In this document: positions 26,171-35,254 of the stretch, one piece after another | Numbering within the stretch: the stretch's first letter is position 1 | Layout: each line of letters starts with the position of its first letter | Origin: an uncultured Chthonomonas sp. | GTDB lineage: Bacteria > Armatimonadota > Chthonomonadetes > Chthonomonadales > Chthonomonadaceae | DNA length: 63,498 nucleotides | NCBI GenBank assembly: GCA_903859705.1 | Contig: CAIONQ010000044.1 | Location: forward strand, 1 to 63,498 | Direction: 5' to 3' | Translations under genes and position numbers: made by a program | The notes under the pieces: generated by a model | The model's database searches: none | The model's input: only the letters and a program-made list of their open reading frames with translations | What the model was told of the DNA's origin: nothing

Positions 26171-27178
26171 ATGGCAGATCTGATTTGCATTGGCGAGGCA
26201 TTGATTGATTTTGTGGCGATGGAGCCATGTACAGATGTTGGTGCCTCAGGTGGGTTCCTGCGTGCCCCGGGCGGAGCGCCTGCCAATGTTGCTGTTGCTG
26301 CTGCGCGCCTTGGGTGCTCCAGCGCCTTTCTAGGCAAGGTTGGCGAAGATCCATTTGGCAGGTTTCTGGCCAGAACCATTGCCGCTGCCGGCGTTAATAT
26401 AGATGGCATGGTGTTTGCCCCTCGCCATCGTACGGGCCTGGCATTTGTATCCCTCGGCCCGTCTGGCGAGCGGGATTTCTGCTTCTTCCGAAATCCCAGC
26501 GCGGATATGACGTTCACGCCAGCTGAACTGAACCTCCCGCTTATTGACTCCTGCAAAGCTATCCACTTCGGCTCTATCACCTTGATTGATCCCGCCCCCA
26601 GGCGCGCCACTCTTGCAGCCATTTCGCATGCCCGTTCTGCCGGAAAACTTGTTTCCTACGATCCTAATCTGCGTCCGCCTCTGTGGAATAGTCTTGCAGA
26701 TGCTCGCAAACGCATTTTTCAAGGGATGCGCCTTGCAGACCTGGTAAAAGTGAGCATGGAGGAGCTGAATTTTCTGTTCAACTCAGACCTCGCAGTAAAC
26801 TGCGCAGATCAAACAGAACTTCAGGGCCGCGCCCAATTACTGCTTAAGAAGTTCCCTGGCATCAAGCTGCTTACAGTAACCTTTGGGCCAGATGGAAGCG
26901 CATGGTTTTCCCGCAATGGCTCCTCTGGTAGGATCAACGGTTTCAGCGTAGAAGCCGTAGATACTACGGGAGCTGGAGATGGTTTTATTGGCGCAGTAAT
27001 TACTGGTTTGCTGGCTGCAGGCATAGATTCCGGCACGCTTGCGGGCGCCGCAGATCAGCTTGTTACCGCGATTGTTACCCGCGCAAACGCAGTTGGCGCA
27101 ATTGCCACCACCACTAAAGGTGCCATTCCTGCTATGCCGGATAACGCTGCAGTGGATCAGTTTCTTAAGGGGCAGTAG
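26171..27178 (+). CDS. PfkB-family sugar kinase, probable fructokinase
   Basis: About 335 residues from the ATG at 26171 (GGAG about 11 nt upstream). The ribokinase-fold signatures are present: N-terminal LICIGEALIDFVA, the substrate loop GGAPANVAVAAARLG with FLGKVGEDPFG, and the C-terminal catalytic motif VDTTGAGDGFIG, in which the second Asp is the base. The sequence is closest in style to bacterial fructokinases, converting fructose to fructose 6-phosphate, the substrate of the upstream phosphofructokinase; another hexose or nucleoside cannot be excluded. The stop codon sits in the loop of the downstream terminator hairpin. Confidence 0.85.
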   Translation: MADLICIGEALIDFVAMEPCTDVGASGGFLRAPGGAPANVAVAAARLGCSSAFLGKVGEDPFGRFLARTIAAAGVNIDGMVFAPRHRTGLAFVSLGPSGERDFCFFRNPSADMTFTPAELNLPLIDSCKAIHFGSITLIDPAPRRATLAAISHARSAGKLVSYDPNLRPPLWNSLADARKRIFQGMRLADLVKVSMEELNFLFNSDLAVNCADQTELQGRAQLLLKKFPGIKLLTVTFGPDGSAWFSRNGSSGRINGFSVEAVDTTGAGDGFIGAVITGLLAAGIDSGTLAGAADQLVTAIVTRANAVGAIATTTKGAIPAMPDNAAVDQFLKGQ

Positions 27179-27193
27179 GCTGCCTCTTTATAT
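27168..27193 (+). terminator. short terminator overlapping the sugar kinase stop codon
   Basis: AGGGGCAG (27168-27175) pairs with CTGCCTCT (27180-27187), with one G-T pair, around the 4-nt loop TAGG that contains the TAG stop codon; TTATAT follows. Confidence 0.6.
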
Positions 27194-27451
27194 AGCCGTG
27201 TGTATGTAACAACACACATTTGGGGTCTAAAACTCGCCGTTGAGATCGTCCATCGTCGGACGGCCCCCTCAGTTAACCGCATATTGCTCTGCAAACCACT
27301 TCTCCGCCTGCGGCCAAACACCGTATTGGCACTGATACCGGCACAGTCGCCAGTTTCAGAAAACCAGGAGAAAACGGATTGCAGAGCCATTTGTGTTTGT
27401 GCCGTACGCAGGATGTGCTGTGTTGCGGTTCGGATAAAGGAGTCCGTTTCA

Positions 27452-28831
27452 ATGGTGATTGGTCGCTGCTCCAGCGCACGGCATGGTGCCCTGCGCACGC
27501 TGTTGGTTACATTCGCAGTTACGATGGCTGCACTTATGGTGGGTTTACCTGCCCATGCGGATGCTGCGGCTTCTGCAGTAAATACCGGGGATACAGCGTG
27601 GATGCTGCTCTCAACGGCGCTGGTGATGTTTATGACTCCCGGCCTGGCCCTGTTCTATGGCGGTATGGTGCGCTCTAAAAATGTGCTCAACATTTTGATG
27701 CAGAGCTTTGTAGCGCTGGGGGTGGTTACGGTAATCTGGGTGCTATACGGCTACTCGCTGGCGTTTGGTAGCGGGGGTAAATACATTGGCAGCCTTGCAT
27801 ACCTGGGGCTGCATGGTGTTGGCTCTGCGCCATCTGCATATGCGCCTACAATACCACATAGCCTGTTCATGATTTACCAGATGATGTTTGCCGTAATCAC
27901 TCCGGCCCTCATCAGCGGCGCCATTGCAGAGCGCATGAAGTTTTCAACTTACCTGGTATTTATGGCACTGTGGAGCACCCTGGTTTACTGCCCGCTGGCG
28001 CATTGGGTTTGGGGGGCAGGTGGCTGGCTGGGAGCCGATGGCTTGAAGGCCCTTGATTTTGCTGGCGGCACCGTTGTGCATATCAGCAGTGGTATGTCGG
28101 CCCTGGTGCTTACTCTTGTTATGGGCAAACGGCGAAATAGCCAGAAATCACACGATGAAGACTTTAGGCCTCACAACCTCACCATGACTCTGGTGGGTAC
28201 TGCCATTCTCTGGTTTGGTTGGTTCGGGTTTAACGCAGGTTCTGCGCTGGCTGCCGGTGGCCTTGCGGTATCTGCCTTTGTAGCAACTCACTGTGCTGCA
28301 GCCGCTGCTGGCTTAACATGGATACTGCTTGAATGGAAAACTGCTGGTAGGCCAACTGCGTTGGGTTTTGCCACGGGTGCAGTTGCGGGCCTGGTTGCAA
28401 TTACACCCGCATCTGGCTATGTTACACCGATTGCTGCACTTATACTTGGTGTGGTGGTTTCCTGCATATCGCTGTTTGCCATAACCCTAAAGCACCGATT
28501 TCATTACGATGACACGCTGGATGTGTTTGGAGTGCATGGAGTAGGTGGCACCTTCGGCGCCATTGCCACCGGCCTCTTTGCCTCCAAGCTGGTGAACAAG
28601 GATGGAGCCGATGGCCTGTTCTACGGTGGTGGATTTCACTTGCTTGGCAAGCAGGCATGTGCAGCCTCCACAGCAATACTTTATGCTGTTGTGGTTACTT
28701 TTGTACTGGCGAAAGTGCTGGACAAAGTTATGGGCTTGCGAGTGAATCCCGAAGAGGAAGCTGCTGGTCTCGACCTCGCCCAGCATGGTGAAACAGGCTA
28801 TTCTGCCCTGGAGGTGGAAGGCACACTCTAA
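27452..28831 (+). CDS. amtB: ammonium transporter Amt family
   Basis: About 459 residues from the ATG at 27452, with AAAGGAG 9 nt upstream; the long open stretch before it is leader. A signal sequence (LLVTFAVTMAALMVGLPAHA) is followed by the Amt core beginning DTAWMLLSTALVMFMTPGLA, with RSKNVLNILMQSF, HWVWGAGGWLG, VHISSGMSALVLTLV, FGWFGFNAGSAL and DTLDVFGVHGVGGTFGAI, which contain the conserved pore and twin-histidine segments. It conducts ammonium across the inner membrane. No glnK gene is adjacent. About 270 bp of leader upstream has no recognised riboswitch or clear sigma-54 site. Confidence 0.93.
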   Translation: MVIGRCSSARHGALRTLLVTFAVTMAALMVGLPAHADAAASAVNTGDTAWMLLSTALVMFMTPGLALFYGGMVRSKNVLNILMQSFVALGVVTVIWVLYGYSLAFGSGGKYIGSLAYLGLHGVGSAPSAYAPTIPHSLFMIYQMMFAVITPALISGAIAERMKFSTYLVFMALWSTLVYCPLAHWVWGAGGWLGADGLKALDFAGGTVVHISSGMSALVLTLVMGKRRNSQKSHDEDFRPHNLTMTLVGTAILWFGWFGFNAGSALAAGGLAVSAFVATHCAAAAAGLTWILLEWKTAGRPTALGFATGAVAGLVAITPASGYVTPIAALILGVVVSCISLFAITLKHRFHYDDTLDVFGVHGVGGTFGAIATGLFASKLVNKDGADGLFYGGGFHLLGKQACAASTAILYAVVVTFVLAKVLDKVMGLRVNPEEEAAGLDLAQHGETGYSALEVEGTL

Positions 28832-28867
28832 CTGTGCTGCGTGCTGAAATCCGCACAGACTATAGAC

Positions 28868-28907
28868 GCCCGCACACCATGGCACCAACCAACCCGGTTG
28901 TGCGGGC
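28868..28907 (+). terminator. hairpin downstream of the ammonium transporter
   Basis: GCCCGCACA (28868-28876) pairs perfectly with TGTGCGGGC (28899-28907). No clear T-run follows, so termination efficiency is uncertain. Confidence 0.5.
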
Positions 28908-28986
28908 ATGGCGTTGCGCAAAAAATGCAGTAATAACTTAGACAAGGAAATTTGCATTTACGGGCCTAACTCACAATATAAGCAAG

Positions 28987-29015
28987 CGGACATGATGTTG
29001 GTATGGTACTATAAT
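28987..29015 (+). promoter_or_regulatory. promoter upstream of the GT4 / toroid / sulfotransferase operon
   Basis: CGGACA (28987-28992), a 17-nt spacer and a perfect TATAAT (29010-29015). The predicted start near 29022 leaves about 300 nt of leader before the first gene at 29326. That leader shows no credible ORF or known riboswitch. Confidence 0.55.
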
Positions 29016-29325
29016 TGTCCGTACGCTGTACACCCGCTACAAAGTGCAAAACGCGCTTGGCCATTTACCTCAACACAAGGTTCCTCCCCACAGATATGTT
29101 ACAGGCGGCGTTTATTCGCAACGCTCTACTGTAATATATTGGCCCAATCGCTTAACAACCATAGAAAGCAGCGAGTAGCTATTCTACTGATGCTGAGCTT
29201 GCATCGTGTGGAGTGCTAACGCCTTATTCGCCGGCACCAATCTCAATCCGCGTCTGTGTTCATCAAATTTGAGCAGTTGAACTGTGGTCAGGCACATCGG
29301 TGTGTGAGTCACTCTGTGTGAAAGA

Positions 29326-30567
29326 ATGCGTAATCCTATGTCCACAAGCGCTCCAACTCCACCGGGAAGCCCGACGCGGGAGCCTCAAAAAACCTTCTAT
29401 TTTTTCAGCTCGTGCCCGGAACCCTGGGGTGGCAGCGAAGAGTTGTGGGCGGGAGCGGCCGAAGAGCTGCAAAAGCGTGGGCACCGCGTACTGGCTTGCA
29501 AAACGTATGTTTCCTATGATCACTTCCGGATCAAGCAGCTGGAGACGGCAGGCATTCCGGTCCATGAGTATTTTTTGAAATTTCGCAGACCGTCTATCCG
29601 CCGCACACTAAACCGCATACTTCCAAATCGGTACAATTTTCCAACTCGTAACAGGCTGCAAGAACTCTGGATTCGCAGGATTCGAGAAAGCAAAGTAGAC
29701 CTGGTTATAGTTTGCCAGAGCGCCAACCACGATGGGCTTGCCGCTGCCGATATATGTATTCAGGCAGGTGTGCCCTATGTGGTGATTGTTCAGAAGGCAT
29801 CGGATCATGATTGGCCAGGCGATGCCACACGCAACTTAATGCGTGAGGCATTTACGAAAGCACTAAAGTCATATTTTGTTTCGGAACATAATCAGCAGCT
29901 AACGGAAAATCAAATTGGCTGCCATATCCCAAACTCCAGTGTGGTTCGCAATCCCTTCAAGATACTCTCAGCAGATCCCCTGCCCTACCCCGTTCCTGCG
30001 GATGGCATTTATCGGCTGGCCTGCCTTGCCCGTATGAATGTTTTTGACAAGGGGCAAGACATACTGCTGAACGTGCTTGCAAGTGAGAAGTGGAAGCAGC
30101 GGCCGTTGCATGTTCACTTCTTTGGTAAAGGAATGCATCACGAAGGCCTTGAGGGTATGGCGAAACACCTTGGTGTTGCCAATGCTCACTTTATGGGCTT
30201 TACAAACTATGTTACTGAGGTATGGAAAGAGCACCAAGCACTTGTTCTGCCCTCAAGGGCCGAGGGATTGCCGCTGGTTCTTATCGAAGCAATGCTCAGT
30301 GGGCGGGTGCCTATAATTACAGATGCCGGTGGGTCGGCCGAAGTGGTAGACGACGGCGTTACAGGATTTCTGGCCGAAGCCGCCAACATGGTGTCTCTAG
30401 ATAACGCACTGGAGCGAGCCTGGGCTCGCCGCGGCGAGTGGGGAGAGATGGGTAAACTGGCTTCTCAGCGCGTGCAGCAAATGGTGCCGCTTAACCCATG
30501 CAGCTCATTTGCTACCGAACTGGAATCTATTGCAATGCATGCCACGAAGCATAATTCTGGCTCCTAA
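29326..30567 (+). CDS. glycosyltransferase family 4 (GT-B fold)
   Basis: A 413-residue retaining GT-B glycosyltransferase. The N-terminal domain starts FYFFSSCPEPWGGSEELWAG; the C-terminal donor domain has RLACLARMNVFDKGQDILL, HVHFFGKG, AHFMGFTNYVTEVW and the family signature LPSRAEGLPLVLIEAMLSG, with the donor-binding E(x7)E. It transfers a sugar from a nucleotide donor to a lipid-linked or small-molecule acceptor in the cytoplasm. It resembles the GT4 at 39841-41028 in its N-terminal WGGSELLW-type motif, suggesting duplication within the locus. It leads an operon with the toroid protein 23 bp downstream. A second ATG at 29338 could also be the start. Confidence 0.87.
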   Translation: MRNPMSTSAPTPPGSPTREPQKTFYFFSSCPEPWGGSEELWAGAAEELQKRGHRVLACKTYVSYDHFRIKQLETAGIPVHEYFLKFRRPSIRRTLNRILPNRYNFPTRNRLQELWIRRIRESKVDLVIVCQSANHDGLAAADICIQAGVPYVVIVQKASDHDWPGDATRNLMREAFTKALKSYFVSEHNQQLTENQIGCHIPNSSVVRNPFKILSADPLPYPVPADGIYRLACLARMNVFDKGQDILLNVLASEKWKQRPLHVHFFGKGMHHEGLEGMAKHLGVANAHFMGFTNYVTEVWKEHQALVLPSRAEGLPLVLIEAMLSGRVPIITDAGGSAEVVDDGVTGFLAEAANMVSLDNALERAWARRGEWGEMGKLASQRVQQMVPLNPCSSFATELESIAMHATKHNSGS

Positions 30568-30590
30568 CTATCCACTACACCGCTACCCCT

Positions 30591-31625
30591 ATGCAGATTC
30601 GCAACCAGATAAACGCAGCAATCGGGTACCTCGAACGCAGCCAACTCCCATCCGGGCAATTCCGCGTTCAGATGATGAACTTTGCTAACGACCCGGAAAG
30701 GCGCACTGTAGAGGAGGACGAAGCTCTCTTCGCAACAGCGCACATTGCCTACTCGCTGGGATTTGTGCCCGAAAACGGCGCGAAAGCGATGATTGGCAAA
30801 TCTCTTGAGTATTTTAAACAGCAAATGACCGGGCACGGCCTATGGCGGCACTGGAACAAGAGTGCGAGGCGTGGAGGCATTAGCCTGTACTCCTTCATAC
30901 CTGCCGATCTGGATGATATGGCCTCCATTTGCTACCTTCTTCAAAAGCACGGCATTTCTTTCCCGGATAACCGCTGTCTATTTTTCGGCAACAGAAATCG
31001 CCTGGGCCTGTATTACACGTGGCTCATGGCGCGCCCTACACTTTCTTTCTCACTTGTGTACTGGTGGTCGATGCTTCGCGAGTTTAGGCCTCAACGCTTT
31101 ACAATTTTCTTCTCAACCACTGAGGCCAGTTACCTGGATGTAGATGGGGTTGTGAATGCGAACGTGGCGCTGTATCTTGGCAACTGCCCTCAAACTGTGC
31201 CGGTTCTAAACTGGATAGAACAGATAGTTGAGCAAGGATTAGAAGCCGAGTGCGACAAGTGGTATCGAGACCGGTATACGTTTTACTATGCCGTTTCACG
31301 CGTGCAGCTGGAAGGTGTTTCCCTTACCGAAGGTTTGAAACTGCGGGCAATAAGCAGAATTTGTGAAGATACCAACCCAACAGGCTGTATCGGGAGTAAT
31401 ATCCTCCAAACAGCCCTTGCCGTATGTGCGCTGATGAGTTTTGGCTGCAAAAAAATTGTTGTTTCCGCAGCAATCCAGGCCATTATGGATGCCCAACAGC
31501 CCGATGGCAGCTGGGCTTCAGAAACCTATTACTACGGTGGGCCACAGTTATCTGCCAGGTGGGGATCATCAGAACTTACCACCGGCATCTGCCTTGAAGC
31601 ACTTGCGAGGTACCAGAGCATATGA
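30591..31625 (+). CDS. alpha/alpha-toroid terpene-cyclase-like protein with DxDD motif
   Basis: A 344-residue protein of the squalene-cyclase/prenyltransferase toroid superfamily, but only about half the length of a hopene cyclase, so one barrel. It has QW-like segments (GLWRHWNK, QQPDGSWASETYYYG) and D106-L-D-D-M-A, which matches the DxDD(T)A acid motif of class II terpene cyclases; many uncharacterised relatives near biosynthetic clusters read PPDLDDTA. Protonation-driven cyclisation of a prenyl substrate is possible; a non-catalytic role is equally open. Its TGA overlaps the ATG of the sulfotransferase fusion (ATGA), so the two are translationally coupled. Confidence 0.68.
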   Translation: MQIRNQINAAIGYLERSQLPSGQFRVQMMNFANDPERRTVEEDEALFATAHIAYSLGFVPENGAKAMIGKSLEYFKQQMTGHGLWRHWNKSARRGGISLYSFIPADLDDMASICYLLQKHGISFPDNRCLFFGNRNRLGLYYTWLMARPTLSFSLVYWWSMLREFRPQRFTIFFSTTEASYLDVDGVVNANVALYLGNCPQTVPVLNWIEQIVEQGLEAECDKWYRDRYTFYYAVSRVQLEGVSLTEGLKLRAISRICEDTNPTGCIGSNILQTALAVCALMSFGCKKIVVSAAIQAIMDAQQPDGSWASETYYYGGPQLSARWGSSELTTGICLEALARYQSI

Positions 31626-33262
31626 CAGATAAGAAACTCATTCTTATGATCCTTGGCGTTCAACGCTCCGGCACAACGGCGCTGTTTGAAACACTTGCTA
31701 CCGCAGACAGCCTTACGAGCTGGCACGAATCGGATAACAGCGAGATATATTTCGATTGGTACCTGCGCCCTGAGCCAGAGATTCGATCATTGCTACAGAG
31801 CTCACCCTATCCTGTGTTGCTGAAACCAGTACGAGAAAGTGAGCTTCGGTCACCACTGGATCTCCTGCAGGAGTATGCGGAGTACAACCTGCAAATGATC
31901 TGGCTTTATAGAGATCCTGTTAATGTAATCTACTCTTATCTGCAAAAGGGCTGGATACCGGATACGATAGACGAGTTTGTTGCTCTGGCCTATGAGTGGA
32001 ATGAGCGCAACCGCAGCGTTATACTTGAAGCGGAACAGTGCCAGGCAAACCTTACAGCAGTGCGCTACGAAGAACTGCTTGAAAGCCCAACCCTGGTACA
32101 CACGCTTGCTGCAAAATTTGGACTTTGCGTAGCTTCCGGGTTGCGGCCAGACTCTATGGCTGGCAGAGCTAATATGGCATCAGAGCGCCAATATATGATT
32201 GATGTCATCTGCAGACATACGCTAGCAAGAATGGACACAATGCGGTTGTGCGCAGAGGATAGCTCCGTTGTTAATATGGATGCTCTCAAGCAACAGATAA
32301 GTAAATTCGACTTCAGAACATCACCCTACCCAATTCTGGCGGCAGAGCGTTCGGCAGCTCGCATTCACATATATCCAGATTCAGGGATCGCAATGATTCC
32401 GAGCTATAAGGCTGCCGCACCACTGATTGAATCGCAAATGCTGCTGCATCCCGCCGAGAAAATATGGACCTATGCGCCGGATGAAAGCTCCTCAACACTT
32501 CATAGTATTCTCGGAAGCTACCTGAACTCCTCGCCCGGCAAGGAGTGGGCTCAGGGAGTAAAGCATGCATTTGAAGGTGCTTTCACGGCCGCAAAGGAGA
32601 CTGGCTCGGAAACTGATTGGAAGCCAGTACTGCAATCGATTGTGCTGGAAGAGATGGCGCACGTGCTTGGAACAAACGGTAATGCTATGAATAGCACTGG
32701 GCTGCTCCAGGCACTGGAAACCTGCCAGGAAGACCCTCTATTTGCAGCGCTAGAGCCAGTTGCAGCCGGGCTATCACACTACATCACAATATTCCTGAAC
32801 TGTGTTATGCTGCACTGTTTGCTCAACCCAGAGTTTGCACCACAGGCTTGCTGTGGGAAGATCCAGATTGAAGCAGCCATTACAGAACTGCTGAGATACT
32901 ATCCACCAGTACTAAATGCCGTGCGACAGCTCGGTACAGACGTGGAAGTTGGAGGGCATCTGCTTAAGCAGGGCAGCACCATCTACCTTGGTATTGGAGC
33001 TGCGAACCGCGATCCAGAGGCATTTGAAGATCCAGAAGTATTCAATCCTCATCGGGATGGACCAGAACCACTAACACTCATGGTTCATCAGCACGCGAGC
33101 AGGGGCATTAGCGGCCAGCTTCTGGAAATTTTCACAGAGGCTCTCATCAGGACAATTGGGCAGTACTCACTATCGCTAGCAAGTAACGGCATAGCACCCG
33201 CTATTCGCTACGATCCCATTCGCGTGTGTGCGCCAGAAGAGCTGTGGCTCAGGGTGAATTAA
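31622..33262 (+). CDS. sulfotransferase fused to a heme-site-deficient P450-like domain (paralog 1)
   Basis: A 546-residue protein. Residues 1-about 225 are a PAPS sulfotransferase: P-loop LGVQRSGTTALFETL (from 11) and the 3'-phosphate motif IWLYRDPVNVIYSY. Residues about 235-546 follow the cytochrome P450 pattern: K-helix ExxR (ELLR, 422-425), YYPPV, GAANRDPEAFEDPEVFNP. The heme-binding loop, however, is HQHASRGISGQ with Ser493 where the cysteine thiolate should be; the I-helix AGxET is AGLSH, and the C-helix HxxxR is also lost. Heme binding is therefore doubtful. Cys-less P450 homologues such as EryCII and DesVIII activate glycosyltransferases, so a regulatory or scaffold role is a reasonable hypothesis. 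It overlaps the toroid gene by 4 bp. Confidence 0.8.
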   Translation: MTDKKLILMILGVQRSGTTALFETLATADSLTSWHESDNSEIYFDWYLRPEPEIRSLLQSSPYPVLLKPVRESELRSPLDLLQEYAEYNLQMIWLYRDPVNVIYSYLQKGWIPDTIDEFVALAYEWNERNRSVILEAEQCQANLTAVRYEELLESPTLVHTLAAKFGLCVASGLRPDSMAGRANMASERQYMIDVICRHTLARMDTMRLCAEDSSVVNMDALKQQISKFDFRTSPYPILAAERSAARIHIYPDSGIAMIPSYKAAAPLIESQMLLHPAEKIWTYAPDESSSTLHSILGSYLNSSPGKEWAQGVKHAFEGAFTAAKETGSETDWKPVLQSIVLEEMAHVLGTNGNAMNSTGLLQALETCQEDPLFAALEPVAAGLSHYITIFLNCVMLHCLLNPEFAPQACCGKIQIEAAITELLRYYPPVLNAVRQLGTDVEVGGHLLKQGSTIYLGIGAANRDPEAFEDPEVFNPHRDGPEPLTLMVHQHASRGISGQLLEIFTEALIRTIGQYSLSLASNGIAPAIRYDPIRVCAPEELWLRVN

Positions 33263-33469
33263 TGGCAATTCCACGTTGGACACGGCATATATTCTGTGGT
33301 TAATGCAACTGTTTTGCCGTAGCTTTCTGTAACCGTGAGCCGGTTGCAGGTATGATGTTGCCACAGAGCCGCTTATGATGCCGATATTCTGGCCAAATGA
33401 AGCGACAACCACGTTTTTCAAACCCACTCAACCACTTCACTGTATCTGCAAGAGGGAGATTACACCGGT

Positions 33470-35254
33470 TTGTGCGGAATTGCAGGACTGATTTATAAAA
33501 ACAAGAAAGTAGACTGTGATGCTTTCAACCACATGCGCGATACGCTCGCACATAGGGGCCCCGATGATGCTGCCAGTGAGTTTTTGGAGCAAGGCAGGGC
33601 AGCTCTCGGGCACCGCAGGCTCTCATTCCTTGATCTATCCGAGGCAGGCCGCCAGCCGATGTGCAATGAGGATGGCAAGGTTTGGATAGTTTTTAATGGC
33701 GAAATATACAACTATGTTGAACTTGCTGCAGAACTTAAGCGCAGCGGGCACACCTTTAAAACAACAAGCGATACCGAAGTTATCATCCACGGATATGAAC
33801 AGTGGGGCCATCAGGTTGTAGACCATCTTAAGGGCATGTTTGCGTTCTGCATTCTGGATCAAAACAAACGAGAACTGTTCCTTAGCCGCGATCGCTTTGG
33901 CATAAAACCACTCTACTATCGCCTCACATCCAATACTCTGGTATTTGCCTCCGAGCTAAAAGCCATTGTTGCCGAGCCCGGCTACAAACCAGAGGTAGAT
34001 TACTGCTCCGTTGCAGACTACCTTGTATATCGGTATGTGCCTTCTCCACGCACTATATGGCAGGGCATTGCAAAGCTGGAACCAGCCCACACGATGACCG
34101 TAAACCTGAATACGTTTCAGGCAGAGATACGGCAATACTGGTCGCTGCCGGATGTTAAGCGTACGGCCCCATCAGATATCGTTGAACGATACGGCAAAGC
34201 CCTTTCCGAATCGGTAAGAATCCATGCTCGAGCAGATGTCCCAATTGGCTCATTTCTTAGCGGTGGTTACGATAGTTCAGCCGTAGTGGCCTGCCTTACA
34301 GATGCCGGGTATAAGCCAGAGACGTTTACCATTGGGTTTACCGAATGGAACGACAGTGAGCACGCCCGTGCTCAGGAAACAGCACAGCACTTTGGCGTGC
34401 CGTGCTTCGACGAGATTGCCGATGCATCTTCAATGGATTTGTTGGATGTAATGCCGGATGTTTACGACGAACCCATAGCAGATATCTCCATACTGCCAAC
34501 GTGGATGGTAAGTCGGCTGGCTGCCACTCATGTTAAAGCCGTAATGAGCGGAGAAGGTGCCGATGAGATGCTGGGCGGCTACTGGTGGGAGAAGAAGGCC
34601 TTTGCCGAAACGCCTGTACCCGGGCGCAAACAGCGCTTGTTGGAAATGCTCGGCAAGCGCACTCCAACTCAGGATCTTATCCCATTTTACGCCGATGCAA
34701 TGGCTATGGGCAGGTTTGATAGGGAAGAGCTACAGAAGGCACTATCACCACGCCTTCATGAGTTCATAAACGATGACCCCGACTGGTTTTATCGAAAACA
34801 CTTTCACCAGCACCTTAGCCCATTAAAAGCAACACAGTATATGGATGCTCGCTGCTTTATGGGAGAACTGGTGTTGGTTAAAATTGATAGAGCCAGCATG
34901 GCGCACTCCCTGGAAGTGAGAGTTCCTTTTCTTGATCATGAACTGGTTGAGATGGTTTTTCGGGCACCAGAACATGCCATGTTCCGCCCGGATACCACAA
35001 AATATCTGCTCCATGAAAACATAAAGGACCGTGTACCGGCTTCAATACTTAACCGGCCAAAGCAGGGCTTTACCGGCCCGGACGACTATTATAAAGACCT
35101 GAGCCGCTACCGCGCCATTCTTACCAACTGTACTCTTGTGGAACATGAGGTAGTGAGTGCCGAATACATACATTCGCTTTTTGAGCAAGAGGATTTCTGG
35201 CGGATGTGGAAGCTTGTAGTACTGGAAAAATGGTTCCAGAGGTGGACACGCTGA
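33470..35254 (+). CDS. asnB: class B asparagine synthetase-like amidotransferase
   Basis: A 594-residue glutamine-dependent enzyme. The N-terminal class II glutaminase starts with Cys2 (M-CGIAGL) and has AHRGPDD and VFNGEIYNYVELAAEL and SRDRFGIKPLYY. The synthetase domain has the PP-loop FLSGGYDSSAVVACL. It forms amides from carboxylates with glutamine nitrogen and ATP. In polysaccharide loci, relatives such as WbpS amidate sugar uronic acids or transfer amide groups, and placement between two sulfotransferase fusions supports a role in tailoring rather than general asparagine synthesis; sequence alone cannot decide. The start is TTG, placing Cys immediately after fMet, with GAGGGAG about 11 nt upstream. 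Confidence 0.85.
   Translation: MCGIAGLIYKNKKVDCDAFNHMRDTLAHRGPDDAASEFLEQGRAALGHRRLSFLDLSEAGRQPMCNEDGKVWIVFNGEIYNYVELAAELKRSGHTFKTTSDTEVIIHGYEQWGHQVVDHLKGMFAFCILDQNKRELFLSRDRFGIKPLYYRLTSNTLVFASELKAIVAEPGYKPEVDYCSVADYLVYRYVPSPRTIWQGIAKLEPAHTMTVNLNTFQAEIRQYWSLPDVKRTAPSDIVERYGKALSESVRIHARADVPIGSFLSGGYDSSAVVACLTDAGYKPETFTIGFTEWNDSEHARAQETAQHFGVPCFDEIADASSMDLLDVMPDVYDEPIADISILPTWMVSRLAATHVKAVMSGEGADEMLGGYWWEKKAFAETPVPGRKQRLLEMLGKRTPTQDLIPFYADAMAMGRFDREELQKALSPRLHEFINDDPDWFYRKHFHQHLSPLKATQYMDARCFMGELVLVKIDRASMAHSLEVRVPFLDHELVEMVFRAPEHAMFRPDTTKYLLHENIKDRVPASILNRPKQGFTGPDDYYKDLSRYRAILTNCTLVEHEVVSAEYIHSLFEQEDFWRMWKLVVLEKWFQRWTR

Noticed and set aside
27320-27350. TTGGCAC-like sequence upstream of amtB as a sigma-54 promoter
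   Set aside because: The -12 element TTGC is absent at the required spacing.
28487-28957. 156-codon minus-strand frame opposite amtB
   Set aside because: Antisense shadow of the amtB coding region and its hairpin.
34001-35254. Possibility that the asnB-like gene is a beta-lactam-synthetase-type or NRPS-linked enzyme
   Set aside because: It has the complete glutaminase motifs including Cys2, which beta-lactam synthetases lack; ordinary class B layout is the simpler reading.
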